Source: Paenibacillus macerans (GTDB lineage: Bacteria > Bacillota > Bacilli > Paenibacillales > Paenibacillaceae). Taken from it: 64,000 nucleotides of DNA. The stretch is from positions 143,104 to 207,103 of the forward strand of contig NZ_JAMBOE010000002.1 in assembly GCF_023715465.1 (NCBI RefSeq), read 5' to 3'. Made by a program: the position numbers and the translations under genes. This document shows, in pieces, positions 26,370 to 35,705 of the stretch. Numbering within the stretch: the stretch's first letter is position 1; the number at the start of each line of letters is the position of its first letter. The notes under the pieces are model-generated. The model saw only the letters and a list, made by a program, of their open reading frames with translations, was not told the DNA's origin and made no database searches.

Positions 26370-27743
26370 TTACTCGACAAAACTTCGCGAAAACGTCTTT
26401 TTCCTTACGAAACGTCTGTCCGCCCAATAAACAAAGATCAGCGACAACAAGCCGACACCGATCGGTATACCGAACGCTTCGTACGAAAATGGCGCTCCAT
26501 CAAGCTTAAGCTGGCTTGTAGCGCGGTACTCAAGCCGCTTGGCGGCGAACTTCGCCGTCCGGATATCTTCCTGCTGCGCCAAATCTTCAAACGCAGGCTC
26601 CATCGCGAACCGCTCCGGCACATCGCTGTGCAGATAAAGCTGCTCCGCCTTTCCGCCATTTTCATTCCAGTTTCGGATATCGTCCGCAGCGAGCGTTTTA
26701 ACGTCCGGCCCCACAAAAATCATTTTGTCGAGTTGCGGAGCATTCGCTATTTGATACCGGGCGATCAAATTCAGACCGTGCCGGGTAACGACCGGCCCTT
26801 GTTTGCTTGATATCGTCAAGGTTGTCGTCGTGCCGGAAGCCCCGTACGTATCAAAAGCTGAGGCTAACATCAGCTCGTCGGCCCCGTTATACAGCATTAC
26901 CCCGTTCTTTTTCTTGCTCCATTGAAACGCATTGTTCAAAACATAGACGATATCGCTTAATCCGGCCGTAAAAGGCTCCATTTGCGGATGCTCAACAAAA
27001 TCGTAGGAAGGGTAATTCATTTCCTCCGCCACTTTCTTCGCCGCCGGCTCCCCCAAGTGCCGGGATATGACGTATAGCGTGGCATCGATCCCCGAAGTCA
27101 GACCGGCCGAGGAGACTATGTTGCCGTCAGGTACATAACGCTGATCCCTTTTCCAAGTCACTTCGGTATATTTCTTTTCCAATCTGCCGATATCTCCCCA
27201 ATGCGTTGCCGCAGCTTTCCCGTTCAGCAAGCCGGTATCCGCCAAATTTTCCGCCCCATTGCAAATGGACAACAAAATGGTTTCCTGGCCTGAGTGCTTC
27301 CTGATCCAATCGCGGACAGGCTTGTATTTAGTCTCATCCAAAATCGGCATGTAAGGAATCACGATGATATCCGGACTTTTACCCGTTAATTTGTCCAACT
27401 CGTCAAAAGTGTACTGCGGTACGACATCAAGGCCGCCCGTCAACGATTTGATGTTTTTGTCGGGAGCCGCCGCAAACACATTGTACGAACCCGTCATGGA
27501 GAACATTTCGTAGGGTACGAGAAAATCGAACACCTCGGTCACTTCATTCGCCAAAATAACGGCCACGGTTGGCTTTTTCGAATCATAGGCAGGAGCTTGG
27601 ATGTTTTGTAAAGAAGCAGGAACCGGCTTATCGTATACCGACATAGCCTCCTGCATCGTGCTCATGAAACCAATCGCTCCGGTCCCTCCCACAACCAGAA
27701 CGAAAACAAACACATACACGATGAAACGCCATACTTTTTTCAC
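26370..27743 (-). CDS. Membrane-anchored DJ-1/PfpI-like protein with two amidotransferase-type domains
   Basis: 457 residues. An N-terminal membrane helix (8-28) and a C-terminal one (about 425-442, followed by RRFVRKK) bracket an extracytoplasmic part. The first DJ-1/PfpI domain (about 58-240) has the nucleophile elbow LSICNGAENLADTGLL with Cys, TGLLNGKAAATHW and SSAGLTSGIDATLY. A second region (about 275-395) has a related strand pattern but no cysteine elbow. The family includes ThiJ/glyoxalase-type enzymes and GATase-like regulators. A membrane-held form outside the cell is unusual, and no substrate can be named. The start is GTG 27743 behind GGGAGAGAAGGCGA. Confidence 0.82.
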   Translation of the reverse strand: MKKVWRFIVYVFVFVLVVGGTGAIGFMSTMQEAMSVYDKPVPASLQNIQAPAYDSKKPTVAVILANEVTEVFDFLVPYEMFSMTGSYNVFAAAPDKNIKSLTGGLDVVPQYTFDELDKLTGKSPDIIVIPYMPILDETKYKPVRDWIRKHSGQETILLSICNGAENLADTGLLNGKAAATHWGDIGRLEKKYTEVTWKRDQRYVPDGNIVSSAGLTSGIDATLYVISRHLGEPAAKKVAEEMNYPSYDFVEHPQMEPFTAGLSDIVYVLNNAFQWSKKKNGVMLYNGADELMLASAFDTYGASGTTTTLTISSKQGPVVTRHGLNLIARYQIANAPQLDKMIFVGPDVKTLAADDIRNWNENGGKAEQLYLHSDVPERFAMEPAFEDLAQQEDIRTAKFAAKRLEYRATSQLKLDGAPFSYEAFGIPIGVGLLSLIFVYWADRRFVRKKTFSRSFVE

Positions 27744-28137
27744 TCGCCTTCTCTCCCTTAATTTTCTCTAGTTAATGATTAATCGCTACTTACTTTCATA
27801 TTTCAAGAATAAGAGGAGAAGGCAAATTAATAAACTCGCCCGAAGATTGAATTTTCCCTCGACTAAGGTCCAGGTAGAGGACTTTTCTCGAACAGCGGCC
27901 GAATGCTTGTTTCTTTCTATTATCATAGCTGACCGGCCCTTTTCTGAATATGGCTCCATCAGGCTATCTTATTCGAGGTATTCGAGCCACAACTTTTATG
28001 CTTAATAAGGTAGCACTCCAAAAAAAAGAAGCAGGGTTCACCCGCCTCCGTTTAATAATGCTTTATTTTGTTAGCTTTGCCCGGTAACAATAAAGCTTGC
28101 TTGTAAACTCATACTGCGAAAGCTCTCTATTATCGCG
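27744..28137. other. Intergenic gap
   Basis: 394 bp. A plus-strand reading at 27775-28005 has no ribosome site and no recognisable motif. The only structure seen is the minus-strand terminator at 28019-28048. Confidence 0.5.
28019..28048 (-). terminator. Possible terminator
   Basis: GGCGGGT-GA-ACCCTGCT hairpin with one bulge, followed on the minus strand by CTTTTTTTT. It lies about 90 bp past the stop of the secreted protein gene. Confidence 0.5.
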
Positions 28138-28800
28138 CTAATTTGCGCCGATCATAACTCCCGTATCACCAGAATCCTCAAGCCAAATTTTCGAGATCGC
28201 CCAATTGTCTTCGTAAAGCCCGCTCCCTTTTTCGATCGTTAGGGAAGCCTTTCCATATCCTATGACTTCTTCCATTACAATAAGGGGATAATTAAAGGTA
28301 ATCTGCACTTTTTTATCGGACAATGACTTGGTATCCAACTTTTCCACGGCTCCCATATGCGGGCTGGATCCGCCCGTAACCCAGAAATTATCCTCGAACT
28401 CTTGTTTTGTGCTTGCCTGCAAAGCCGGGGTCATGACAGCGTACTGCATCGGCCCATTTCTTTTCTGGACTCCGCGAATCCATGTCTTCGCCGCCTCCTC
28501 CGGCGTATCCGCCTGCAGCGCGCTCATAAACAGGTCAACCTGCTGAGCCAGGTGGGACGCCTCCGGCAGGGTTACATGAATGCTGTTGCCCTTGTAGGTC
28601 ACTTCCCCTTTCAACTCCTCCACGATAGCGCGCAGAGAAACCATAGCCGTGCCGTTTTCGATTTTCAGCTTCAAATACGTATTCGCGTATGGGGCCTTGT
28701 TAATAAAAATCTCCGGTCCGGTCGTCATAGCCAGTGCGGAGCCCGATAACAGCACGAAAGCGGAGCACGCCGCAACGATAACCTTGAGTCTTTTTTTCAT
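28138..28800 (-). CDS. Secreted protein with copper-amine-oxidase-like N-terminal domain
   Basis: 220 residues from ATG 28800 (AAGGAG at 8 nt; a TTG at 28803 is less likely). The signal peptide MKKRLKVIVAACSAFVLLSG ends near SALA. Residues 30-80 form a single copper amine oxidase N-terminal-like repeat (MVSLRAIVEELKGEVTYKGN, split by the turn), the wall-associated module common in Paenibacillus. The rest (about 85-220) looks like an NTF2/DUF4878-type cone (AKTWIRGVQKRNGPMQYAVM, WAISKIWLEDSG). The role is unknown; it is probably exported and cell-wall linked. No neighbouring gene is close enough to suggest an operon. Confidence 0.78.
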   Translation of the reverse strand: MKKRLKVIVAACSAFVLLSGSALAMTTGPEIFINKAPYANTYLKLKIENGTAMVSLRAIVEELKGEVTYKGNSIHVTLPEASHLAQQVDLFMSALQADTPEEAAKTWIRGVQKRNGPMQYAVMTPALQASTKQEFEDNFWVTGGSSPHMGAVEKLDTKSLSDKKVQITFNYPLIVMEEVIGYGKASLTIEKGSGLYEDNWAISKIWLEDSGDTGVMIGAN

Positions 28801-28925
28801 CAACCATTCTCCTTGTTTTCATATGTAAAAACTCTAAATCTCATTTTAGTAGAATGGTTGTCAAAGATGGTTACAGACCGGTAACTGTATCCTCACAAAA
28901 AATCAAACAAATTATTCTCAATATC

Positions 28926-30332
28926 CTATATCCATTTATCGATGGTAAGAACTGCTTTCACATAAATGCTGAAGGCGCTCCATATAGTATCTAATTTCAC
29001 CGCCTCATCGGGTTGATGGCCGCCCCCTTTTCCCGTCGGAAAAGGGGATTCTTCATCCATGCGGAGCGGTCCGAAGGCTGCCGCTCTCGGGATCCATCTC
29101 GCATGTGTAATACCGCCCATCGCATAAGGCGGCAGGTCCGTACCCAGCTCGCTATTCGCAAGCTTGCACAGCTCCATTATTACTGGATCATCTTTCGGAA
29201 TATAATGAGGCGGACTGTCCTCACTGTAAGTCAGTTGAAAGCCGTAGCAGTTAGCGGCTGCGGATAGCCGATTGCGAATGTCGTCGCCCTTTTGGGTCAC
29301 ACCGTAGCGAATATCGCATAAAACTTTGAGCCTTCCACCCTCTAATTTTACAACGCCCGCATTGCTGGTGGCCGCACCCGCTTCATCCTCAAACTCGATT
29401 TCCAGCCCTTTACCATAAGAGCTTTCGAAGCATTCCTTCACAAAACGCAGCGCTCTGACGGCCGCAGCCCCTTGCACAAGCCCATAGTCCAGAAGCGCAG
29501 CCGCCAGCTTTACCGAGGCGTTTTCCGTTCCTTCGGGAAAAGCGGCATGCCCTGCTTTTCCGTGTGCCGTAATGACCGTGACACTCCCCTCAAACGTGAC
29601 CGTGAATGGACCTGACAGCCTTTTTTGGACTTCGGCCGGATCAAGTCCGCTTAAGCGGGCTGACGCCGAGGCAGGAATGACGTTATATTCCTCGCCGCCG
29701 GCAAAAGCTAGCAGATTACCATCCGTAACTTCGGTTTCAAAATCCGCTTTAAGCATCCCCTTTTCGGCAAAGCAAACGGGAAAATACGCATCCGGCACAA
29801 GGCCAAATTGAGGCGGCTCATGCCGTGATAGGAAGTACCGGATATCACGCATGCCGCTCTCTTCGTTGCAACCCAGAAACAAATACAGACTGTGGCGCAA
29901 GCCGATACCGCTCTGAGCAAAAAACTTCAGCACATAAAGCGCCATTACGGCAGCCGTTTTATTATCAAGCGATCCTCTGCCGAACAGATAACCATCCTGT
30001 ACGAACGGCTCGTAGGGAGGAAAGCTCCAACCCTCTCCCTCCGGCACGACATCCAGATGATTAAAAAATCCTATGCATTTGGGATGCTTTCCAAGCTGCG
30101 CCTTGACGCCATACCCGTCAAACAGGGTCACATCCAGCCGTTCTCTTTCAAGCAGCTTAACCGCCTCATCCAAAACCTGGCCGCAGCCTGGGCCAAACGG
30201 CTGCGTACTATCGGAATCAAACCTTTGCCCGACGCTTCTGATTCGGATTAAGCGCTTGGCATCCTCCACGATGTAAGCTTTATTTGCCGCTAAAAAAAGC
30301 TCTATTTTCTTGTTCAAATTGTTATTATCCAT
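28926..30332 (-). CDS. M20-family metallopeptidase (dipeptidase PepV/Sapep-like)
   Basis: 468 residues. M20 metal-binding motifs are present in order: GFFNHLDVVPEG (His and Asp), GRGSLDNKTA (bridging Asp), GCNEESGM (catalytic and metal Glu pair), PDAYFPV and, near the end, GGGHQPDE (His). A lid domain lies between about 185 and 300. Such enzymes cleave dipeptides or N-acyl amino acids in the cytoplasm. ATG 30332 is preceded by AAGGTGAAATCTG. It is the last gene of the metNIQ-headed operon, 38 bp after the aldo-keto reductase, so it may process a peptide or amino-acid derivative brought in by that importer. Confidence 0.88.
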   Translation of the reverse strand: MDNNNLNKKIELFLAANKAYIVEDAKRLIRIRSVGQRFDSDSTQPFGPGCGQVLDEAVKLLERERLDVTLFDGYGVKAQLGKHPKCIGFFNHLDVVPEGEGWSFPPYEPFVQDGYLFGRGSLDNKTAAVMALYVLKFFAQSGIGLRHSLYLFLGCNEESGMRDIRYFLSRHEPPQFGLVPDAYFPVCFAEKGMLKADFETEVTDGNLLAFAGGEEYNVIPASASARLSGLDPAEVQKRLSGPFTVTFEGSVTVITAHGKAGHAAFPEGTENASVKLAAALLDYGLVQGAAAVRALRFVKECFESSYGKGLEIEFEDEAGAATSNAGVVKLEGGRLKVLCDIRYGVTQKGDDIRNRLSAAANCYGFQLTYSEDSPPHYIPKDDPVIMELCKLANSELGTDLPPYAMGGITHARWIPRAAAFGPLRMDEESPFPTGKGGGHQPDEAVKLDTIWSAFSIYVKAVLTIDKWI

Positions 30333-30370
30333 CAGATTTCACCTTGGTTCTCCATGGTCTGGCCAAGTTA

Positions 30371-31348
30371 TCATAGCCTGTTCAACCTGCGGTCCAGTTC
30401 CTCCATCGTGTCCGTAGAGAGGCTTACCTGAGCCCCCAAAATATTCTCATGCAGGTGTCGTTCCTTTCTAATCCCGCAAATTACATTAACATACTCATGC
30501 TTCGCCCTTAGATAGGCAATCGCAATCGCTCCTGCGGAAACTCCATATTCCTTGCCTATTTGTGTGAGATAGCCCGCAAAATCCACCGCGTGAGTAAATT
30601 TTTCACTCTGCCACCAACTATCTCCGTTACGGGGATCGTCTTTCGGTACCACATAATCTTTGTGGATATTGCCGCTCAGCAGCCCTTGGGCCAGCGGAGA
30701 ATAAGCGTGAAAGCTGATGCCGTTCTCCTTGCACAACGGAAGAATTTCGGCCTCCACCTCTCTTGACAGCATATTGTATTTTCTTTGTACGATCGCTATT
30801 TCTCCTTGCTCGATATAACTCCGAATGTGATGCGGCTCGCAGTTGGATGCGCCGATCGCTCTTATTTTACCTTCCTTTTTAAGCCGGATCAGGGTATCGA
30901 TGGTATCTTCTATCGGCGTTAAAAATGGTTCGCAGGCAGGGTTATGTGTATAATAAATATCGATATAATCAGTGCCGAGTCTTTTCAGGCTTTGCTCCAC
31001 TTCAATTTTTATGGTGCGCGGGCTAAGATTGCGTTTGACCCGTTTGCCTTCCCAGGTAAAGCGGTAGCTGCCTTCGTCATCTCCCCACCATAAACCGCAT
31101 TTGGTCGATAAAACCACTTTGTCCCGCTTGCCCTTAATCGCTTTTCCGATGATCTCCTCGCTGTGTCCAAAACCATAAACGGGGGCGGTATCTATGATAT
31201 TGACCCCAAAATCGAGCGCCGTCTCGATGGCTCTAATCGACTCCGCATCATCGGTACCGGGAAACTGGAAGCCTCCGCCGATGCCAAAAGCGCCAAATGT
31301 GATCACAGAAGCTTGAATCCCGCTTTTGCCGATCTCCATGTATTTCAT
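30371..31348 (-). CDS. Aldo/keto reductase
   Basis: 325 residues with the AKR tetrad: D in IIDTAPVYGFGHSEE, Y in the same motif, K in VVLSTKCG, and H in IYYTHNPAC. Cofactor-binding elements such as GASNCEPHHI and the closing segment CGIRKERHLHENI fit NADPH use. It should reduce an aldehyde or ketone; the substrate is unknown. ATG 31348 overlaps the tautomerase stop (ATGA), so the two are translationally coupled. It is the fifth gene of the metNIQ operon. Confidence 0.92.
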   Translation of the reverse strand: MKYMEIGKSGIQASVITFGAFGIGGGFQFPGTDDAESIRAIETALDFGVNIIDTAPVYGFGHSEEIIGKAIKGKRDKVVLSTKCGLWWGDDEGSYRFTWEGKRVKRNLSPRTIKIEVEQSLKRLGTDYIDIYYTHNPACEPFLTPIEDTIDTLIRLKKEGKIRAIGASNCEPHHIRSYIEQGEIAIVQRKYNMLSREVEAEILPLCKENGISFHAYSPLAQGLLSGNIHKDYVVPKDDPRNGDSWWQSEKFTHAVDFAGYLTQIGKEYGVSAGAIAIAYLRAKHEYVNVICGIRKERHLHENILGAQVSLSTDTMEELDRRLNRL

Positions 31349-31701
31349 TGATCGAGCCTCAGATTGCCGGCAACGCCAACATTTTCATCGGCGTGCTCCT
31401 TGATAATAACGATGGTTTTAACATTAACGCCCTTAAAAATTCGTTCGGCGGTAATCTGAATGTTTTTCACCAGATCGCGTTTGGCCGAAACGGGCTTGCC
31501 GGGAGCGGTGTATACAAAAAAGGTGATTTCTTCATAATTCTTCTTAGTACTGTTTACTCGGGGAAGCTCAAGGAGCGAAATAGTTTTCAGTTCAGGCGGG
31601 AGCAGGAGCGATTGTGTAACCGCTGTGCCGATTTCATTTACAAAAGTTTCCTTCTCGCTATCGTTCAGTGATGTGTTCGCAAATGCAATAACCGTTGCCA
31701 T
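31345..31701 (-). CDS. Tautomerase-fold protein (4-oxalocrotonate tautomerase-like)
   Basis: 118 residues. The pattern resembles the tautomerase superfamily: an N-terminal strand VIAFANTSLNDSEKETF, helix, then EITFFVYTAPGKPVSAKRDLVKNI and a closing strand VKTIVIIKEH. The catalytic N-terminal proline of true tautomerases is absent: the chain begins MATVIAF, with Ala2 at that place. It may therefore bind rather than catalyse, or use another chemistry. The ATG follows AAAGGAG. It is 39 bp after metQ and overlaps the aldo-keto reductase gene by 4 bp. Confidence 0.68.
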   Translation of the reverse strand: MATVIAFANTSLNDSEKETFVNEIGTAVTQSLLLPPELKTISLLELPRVNSTKKNYEEITFFVYTAPGKPVSAKRDLVKNIQITAERIFKGVNVKTIVIIKEHADENVGVAGNLRLDQ

Positions 31702-31740
31702 ATTTGCCCATCTCCTTTTAGTATAATCAGATTACAAGTA

Positions 31741-32580
31741 TTACAAATTGTAGGGCTTTTTAACGCCGTGGTATGTTTCCAACAGCCAATCCGAGTATTC
31801 TTTCGAGGTTAAAATTTCAACAACCTTGTCAAGCCACTCTTTGTTTGCATCTTCGGTTCCTTTTTTGATTGCCAACAAAATGCCGCCGTATTGCTTGTAT
31901 ACTTCAGGCGTTTCCTGAAATAAAGCTGTGTCGATCGTTACCTCGGGATCATTCATCTGATACACCGTAATGGCGGGAGCGGTCATCGCATCCAAATCGG
32001 CAAACGCCCCCACCCTGCTGCGCGGATCAATCTCGATAAAATTCAATTTTTTCTTGTTTTCTTCGATATCCAGCAGCGTAGGCAAATCAACGCCTTGGCG
32101 AAGCTTGATCAGGCCGTTGTCCGCCAGAAGCTCCAGCTCGCGCGCGCGGTTGGCGGAATCGTTGGCTATGCCGATCTTGGCGCCTTCCGGCAAATCATCA
32201 GCAGTTTTGTATTTCTTAGATACAAATAGAACAGGTGTGGTATAAATATTAGGACCGTAACCAACCAGATGGGAACCATTGCTTTCGTTAAAGCTGTTCA
32301 TATATTTCTCATTTTGAAAATAGTTTGCATCGATACTGCCGTCTTCGGTCGCGTTGTTCAGTGCGATATTGTCGTTGAAAACACGAGCCTCAATGTCATA
32401 GCCCTCGGGCTTCAGCTTTTTGGCCACATAATCAATATCCGGTTGTTCACGGGCGATCACGCCGATAATGATGTGTTTGGATTTTCCGCCTGCGGAATCG
32501 GAGGTTTGAGCGCAGCCCGCAAGAACGGAAAACGAAACAATGCTAGCTGTAACTAGGGCGATGATGGAAGCTTTTCGCAT
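31741..32580 (-). CDS. metQ: NlpA/MetQ-type substrate-binding lipoprotein
   Basis: 279 residues. The lipoprotein signal ends in the lipobox LAGC (Cys22), so the protein is anchored outside the membrane. The body matches the NlpA family (GVIAREQPDIDYVAKKLKPEG, DGSIDANYFQNEKYM, GIANDSANRARELELLADNGLI, ITVYQMNDP). Family members bind L- or D-methionine or related amino acids and dipeptides. ATG 32580 is preceded by AGAGGGATTATCT. It is the third gene after metN and metI. No S-box riboswitch lies ahead of this operon, so the ligand need not be methionine. Confidence 0.9.
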   Translation of the reverse strand: MRKASIIALVTASIVSFSVLAGCAQTSDSAGGKSKHIIIGVIAREQPDIDYVAKKLKPEGYDIEARVFNDNIALNNATEDGSIDANYFQNEKYMNSFNESNGSHLVGYGPNIYTTPVLFVSKKYKTADDLPEGAKIGIANDSANRARELELLADNGLIKLRQGVDLPTLLDIEENKKKLNFIEIDPRSRVGAFADLDAMTAPAITVYQMNDPEVTIDTALFQETPEVYKQYGGILLAIKKGTEDANKEWLDKVVEILTSKEYSDWLLETYHGVKKPYNL

Positions 32581-32605
32581 AGATAATCCCTCTTTTTTCG
32601 TAAAA

Positions 32606-33268
32606 TTATTTTAGTTTTCGATAAAGCGCGTTGCCGCCAACTTGCACCAATTGAACGATAATGATTAAGATGACAACCGTACTATACATAATGGTGTCGT
32701 TGAAATTTTGATAGCCATAGGTAAGTGCAACGGCCCCCAAGCCACCAGCGCCAACCGTCCCCGCCATGGCGGTAAAACCAAGCAGCGAAACAAAACCTAA
32801 CGTCAAATGGGAAATGACCGAAGGAATCGACTCGCTGACGATGACGTGAAACGTAATCTGCCAGTCGGAAGCCCCAAATGATTTTGCCGCTTCAATAAGA
32901 CTAGGATTCACTTCCTTGAAGCATCCCTCCAGCAGTCTGGCAATCAGCGGGGAGCCGACAATCGTGATGGAAAATATCGCGGCCGTCGTGCCGATGGTCG
33001 TTCCAACCACCAGTCTGGTCAAAGGAATAATCGTGATTATCAGGATAATAAACGGCACCGAACGGAGCACATTGATGACCGTGCTAGTCCCCTCATATAC
33101 GAGCTTGTTGGGACGTAGTCCCTTAACATCGGTCGTGACCAGAATGAGTGCAAGTATGAAGCCGAAAACCGTGCAGGTAACGACAGTGCCCCCAAGCATA
33201 ATTAGCGTATCGATCAGGCCGGGGATAATAATTTGGTTTAGCATCGTCTGGAAGTCATATTGATACAT
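32606..33268 (-). CDS. metI: ABC importer permease, MetI type
   Basis: 220 residues from ATG 33268, whose ribosome site GGAGG lies 9 nt upstream; a longer start at 33283 contains that site and is unlikely. Five membrane helices and the ATPase-coupling EAA loop are visible (NPSLIEAAKSFGASDWQITFHV, split around the loop glycine). It forms the channel with MetN and MetQ. The start overlaps the metN stop by one base (TGATG), so translation is coupled. Confidence 0.92.
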   Translation of the reverse strand: MYQYDFQTMLNQIIIPGLIDTLIMLGGTVVTCTVFGFILALILVTTDVKGLRPNKLVYEGTSTVINVLRSVPFIILIITIIPLTRLVVGTTIGTTAAIFSITIVGSPLIARLLEGCFKEVNPSLIEAAKSFGASDWQITFHVIVSESIPSVISHLTLGFVSLLGFTAMAGTVGAGGLGAVALTYGYQNFNDTIMYSTVVILIIIVQLVQVGGNALYRKLK

Positions 33269-34230
33269 CAAAGTTGCCTCCATTCCGTGCCGCTTCGATC
33301 CAAGTAGGCTTTGACTTTTTCAAAATCATGTTCATCCACCGCAAGGGTAAACGCCCCTGCAATGCTATCCACGTACCGGTCCAAACCGCCCCACACCAAT
33401 TCAAACGGCACGCCAGTCGCCAATGCAAAATTGGAAAGGACATCTGTCTGATCAGGCCGCTGAACAATTTCAAACTTTACCTTCCCTTCATCGCCATTGC
33501 CGCCTTCTGCGCTTCTAACCCCAAGAAAGTCGTTTAAGGCGTCGGAGCGTTTCAGGAATATCTCTTGCACTGAGCCGGTTATTCTCAGTCTGCTTTCACT
33601 TAACACGGCAATGTTGTTGCAGGTTTCCTTAACGACTTCCATCTGGTGAGTCACAATGACAATGGTTATGCCAAGCTCCCTGTTAATCTTTTTAAGAAGG
33701 GCAAGTATGGACTTGGTGATGTTCGGATCCAGTGCGCTGGTCGCTTCGTCACACAATAAGATATTGGGATTCATGGCTAGCGCTCTGGCAATGGCCACGC
33801 GTTGCTTCTGTCCTCCCGACAGCTGACTTGGAAAGGCGCGGACTTTGTCCGAAAGCTCCACCAGCTCCAATAACTCATAAATGCGCGCTTCCGCTTCTTC
33901 CTTTCTATAGTGAAAACATTTCATCGGAAACATAATGTTGTCGTAGACGTTTTTTCGCTCAAGGAGTGAAAATTGCTGAAAGATCATTCCGATGCCCTTG
34001 CGGAAATTTCTAAGGTCGGTTCCACGCAAACTAGTAATGTCAATCCCGTTGACGAAAAGTGTCCCTTTTTCAAAACTTTCCAGCCCGTTTATGCATCGCA
34101 ACAAAGTGGATTTACCCGCTCCGCTTACACCGACAAGACCGAAAATATCTCCGTCCTCGATGGTGACATTAATACCAGATAAAACTGGCTTGTCACCGTA
34201 GGATTTATATAACTCTTTTATTTCAATCAT
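33268..34230 (-). CDS. metN: ABC importer ATPase with NIL regulatory domain, MetN type
   Basis: 320 residues. Walker A is GVSGAGKST, Q-loop IFQQFSLLERKNVYDN, signature LSGGQKQR, Walker B LLCDEATSALDP, H-loop IVTHQM. The last 80 residues (about 240-320) are a NIL domain, which in MetN binds internalised substrate and inhibits transport. ATG 34230 is preceded by GGGGGAG. It heads a six-gene operon: metN, metI, metQ, tautomerase-like, aldo-keto reductase, M20 peptidase. The upstream gene is a divergent LacI-type regulator, the likely controller. Confidence 0.95.
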   Translation of the reverse strand: MIEIKELYKSYGDKPVLSGINVTIEDGDIFGLVGVSGAGKSTLLRCINGLESFEKGTLFVNGIDITSLRGTDLRNFRKGIGMIFQQFSLLERKNVYDNIMFPMKCFHYRKEEAEARIYELLELVELSDKVRAFPSQLSGGQKQRVAIARALAMNPNILLCDEATSALDPNITKSILALLKKINRELGITIVIVTHQMEVVKETCNNIAVLSESRLRITGSVQEIFLKRSDALNDFLGVRSAEGGNGDEGKVKFEIVQRPDQTDVLSNFALATGVPFELVWGGLDRYVDSIAGAFTLAVDEHDFEKVKAYLDRSGTEWRQL

Positions 34231-34561
34231 ATCTGCTCCCCCCTCTGCTTCCCGTTGTAGTGAGACAAAGCGTCTCTAAATGATGATGAGTATGACAAGG
34301 AGCCTCCGGTTTGTCCGGTCAAGCAAATGCAATTTTGTTCGCGTTTTCCCAAAATTATATCGATCTAATTTTAGAATAAAAAATAATTACCGGTTAGCCG
34401 ATAGCATTAACTTATATTCACATCAGATTACTTGGAATAATGCTAACAGACGTCTCGATTTCTGTCAACCTAAAAATCAACCTGGAGAAATTATGATATA
34501 CTGATCTCATTATATTTGAAATTCAGTCATTTTTAAGGAAATGTAGAGGGGGGAATACAGT
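34231..34561. other. Divergent promoter region of metN operon and LacI gene
   Basis: 331 bp. No SAM riboswitch or T-box signature was found. Two symmetrical sites stand out: GAGAC-N5-GTCTC at 34262-34276 and the palindrome AGACGTCT with central CG at 34448-34455, plausible LacI-type operators. Confidence 0.45.
34262..34276. promoter_or_regulatory. Candidate operator GAGAC-N5-GTCTC
   Basis: Perfect 5-bp arms, close to the metN start. It shares GTCTC with the second palindrome at 34448-34455. No experimental consensus is known for this regulator. Confidence 0.3.
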
Positions 34562-35611
34562 ATGTCGTCATCCCAGAAAAAGCGGGTTACTCTTCAGGAT
34601 GTCGCCGATGATGCGGGCGTTTCCCGCGCCACGGCTTCTCTGGTGGTCAGAGGCAGTAAAGCGATCAAAGAGAGCACACATAAAAAGGTAATCGGTTCGA
34701 TGGAGAAGCTGGGATATGTGTACGACCGGGTAGCGGCCAGCTTTCGTTCCCAGCGCTCATCAACGGTTGGCGTCATCATTACGGATATCGAAAATCCGTT
34801 CTATCCCATTATGCTGTCCAGCATCGAGGATATTTTTTATGAACAGCGATTTACCGTACTTCTAGGCATGTCATCCGAGTCGTTAGAAAAGCAGGAACGC
34901 GTGCTGAATACGATGCTGGAGCATCGGGTAAGCGGTATTATACTCACCCCTGTTCCCGGAACTCCCCCGTCCATTTTTACTAAACTGCGGAATATGAATA
35001 TACCTGCGTTGTTGATAGGGCGGGAAATCCAAGATTTGGATGCCGACTATGTCGGGACAGACTACCGCCTGGGTTCACAATTAGCCATTCGTCATCTGGT
35101 GCAGCAAGGTCACAGGCGAATTGCTTATTTGGGAGGAAAGCCTCCTGGCAGCACCGCTTACCGGGAGCGGGTGGAGGGCTATTGTACAGCGCTGCGGGAA
35201 TGTGGGCTTGAGGTCGATCCTGAGCTAATTATTCCCAGTCCGGTGAATCGAGAAGGAGGTATCCAAGCCTTAAAAGAGGCGCTTGAGCTCCAGGATCCGC
35301 CGACTGCCTGTTTATGTCACAATGACATCATTGCTCTAGGCGCCATTATGGGTTTACAGCTTCAGGGACTGGTTGCCGGTGAACACATGGCAATTGTAGG
35401 CTTTGATAACATTCAGGAGACAGAAACCGTCAAACCAGAGCTGACCACCGTATCCATTTCCCAGGACCGGTGGGGCATCGAAGCGGCCAAACTAATGCTG
35501 CAAAGAATTGAAGGGTTTCAGGGCAATTCCGTAAAAATAATCATTCCGCCCCGGCTTATTGTCCGAAAATCTTCTGTTTGTTACCGAAGGATCATTCATC
35601 CCCAAGCTTAA
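34562..35611 (+). CDS. LacI-family transcriptional regulator
   Basis: 349 residues. The N-terminal LacI helix-turn-helix and hinge are clear: VTLQDVADDAGVSRATASLV, KLGYVYDRVAASFRSQRS. The periplasmic-binding-protein-like effector domain follows (VGVIITDIENPFYPIMLSSI, GIILTPVPGTP, GTDYRLGSQLAIRHLVQQGH, ACLCHNDIIALGAIMGLQ, AIVGFDNIQET). It should bind a small ligand and repress or activate the divergent metN operon; the ligand is unknown. ATG 34562 follows AGAGGGGGGAATACAGT. Confidence 0.93.
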   Translation: MSSSQKKRVTLQDVADDAGVSRATASLVVRGSKAIKESTHKKVIGSMEKLGYVYDRVAASFRSQRSSTVGVIITDIENPFYPIMLSSIEDIFYEQRFTVLLGMSSESLEKQERVLNTMLEHRVSGIILTPVPGTPPSIFTKLRNMNIPALLIGREIQDLDADYVGTDYRLGSQLAIRHLVQQGHRRIAYLGGKPPGSTAYRERVEGYCTALRECGLEVDPELIIPSPVNREGGIQALKEALELQDPPTACLCHNDIIALGAIMGLQLQGLVAGEHMAIVGFDNIQETETVKPELTTVSISQDRWGIEAAKLMLQRIEGFQGNSVKIIIPPRLIVRKSSVCYRRIIHPQA

Positions 35612-35631
35612 TACTTCACCCCATTTTTGTT

Positions 35632-35657
35632 AAAGAAAAGCCCGGCATATGCCGGGC
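35632..35657 (-). terminator. Terminator downstream of ykuK
   Basis: Perfect palindrome GCCCGGCATATGCCGGGC followed on the minus strand by TTTTCTTT. It lies 49 bp beyond the ykuK stop and ends the tRNA-array/ykuK unit. Confidence 0.85.
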
Positions 35658-35705
35658 CAGAATGTTAGCATTATGTGTATCTCAGAAACGCCTCAGTCTT
35701 GCCGT

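Noticed and set aside
27775..28005. 76-codon plus-strand frame
   Set aside because: No ribosome site and no recognisable motif.
34231..34561. S-box or T-box riboswitch before metN
   Set aside because: None of the conserved blocks is present.
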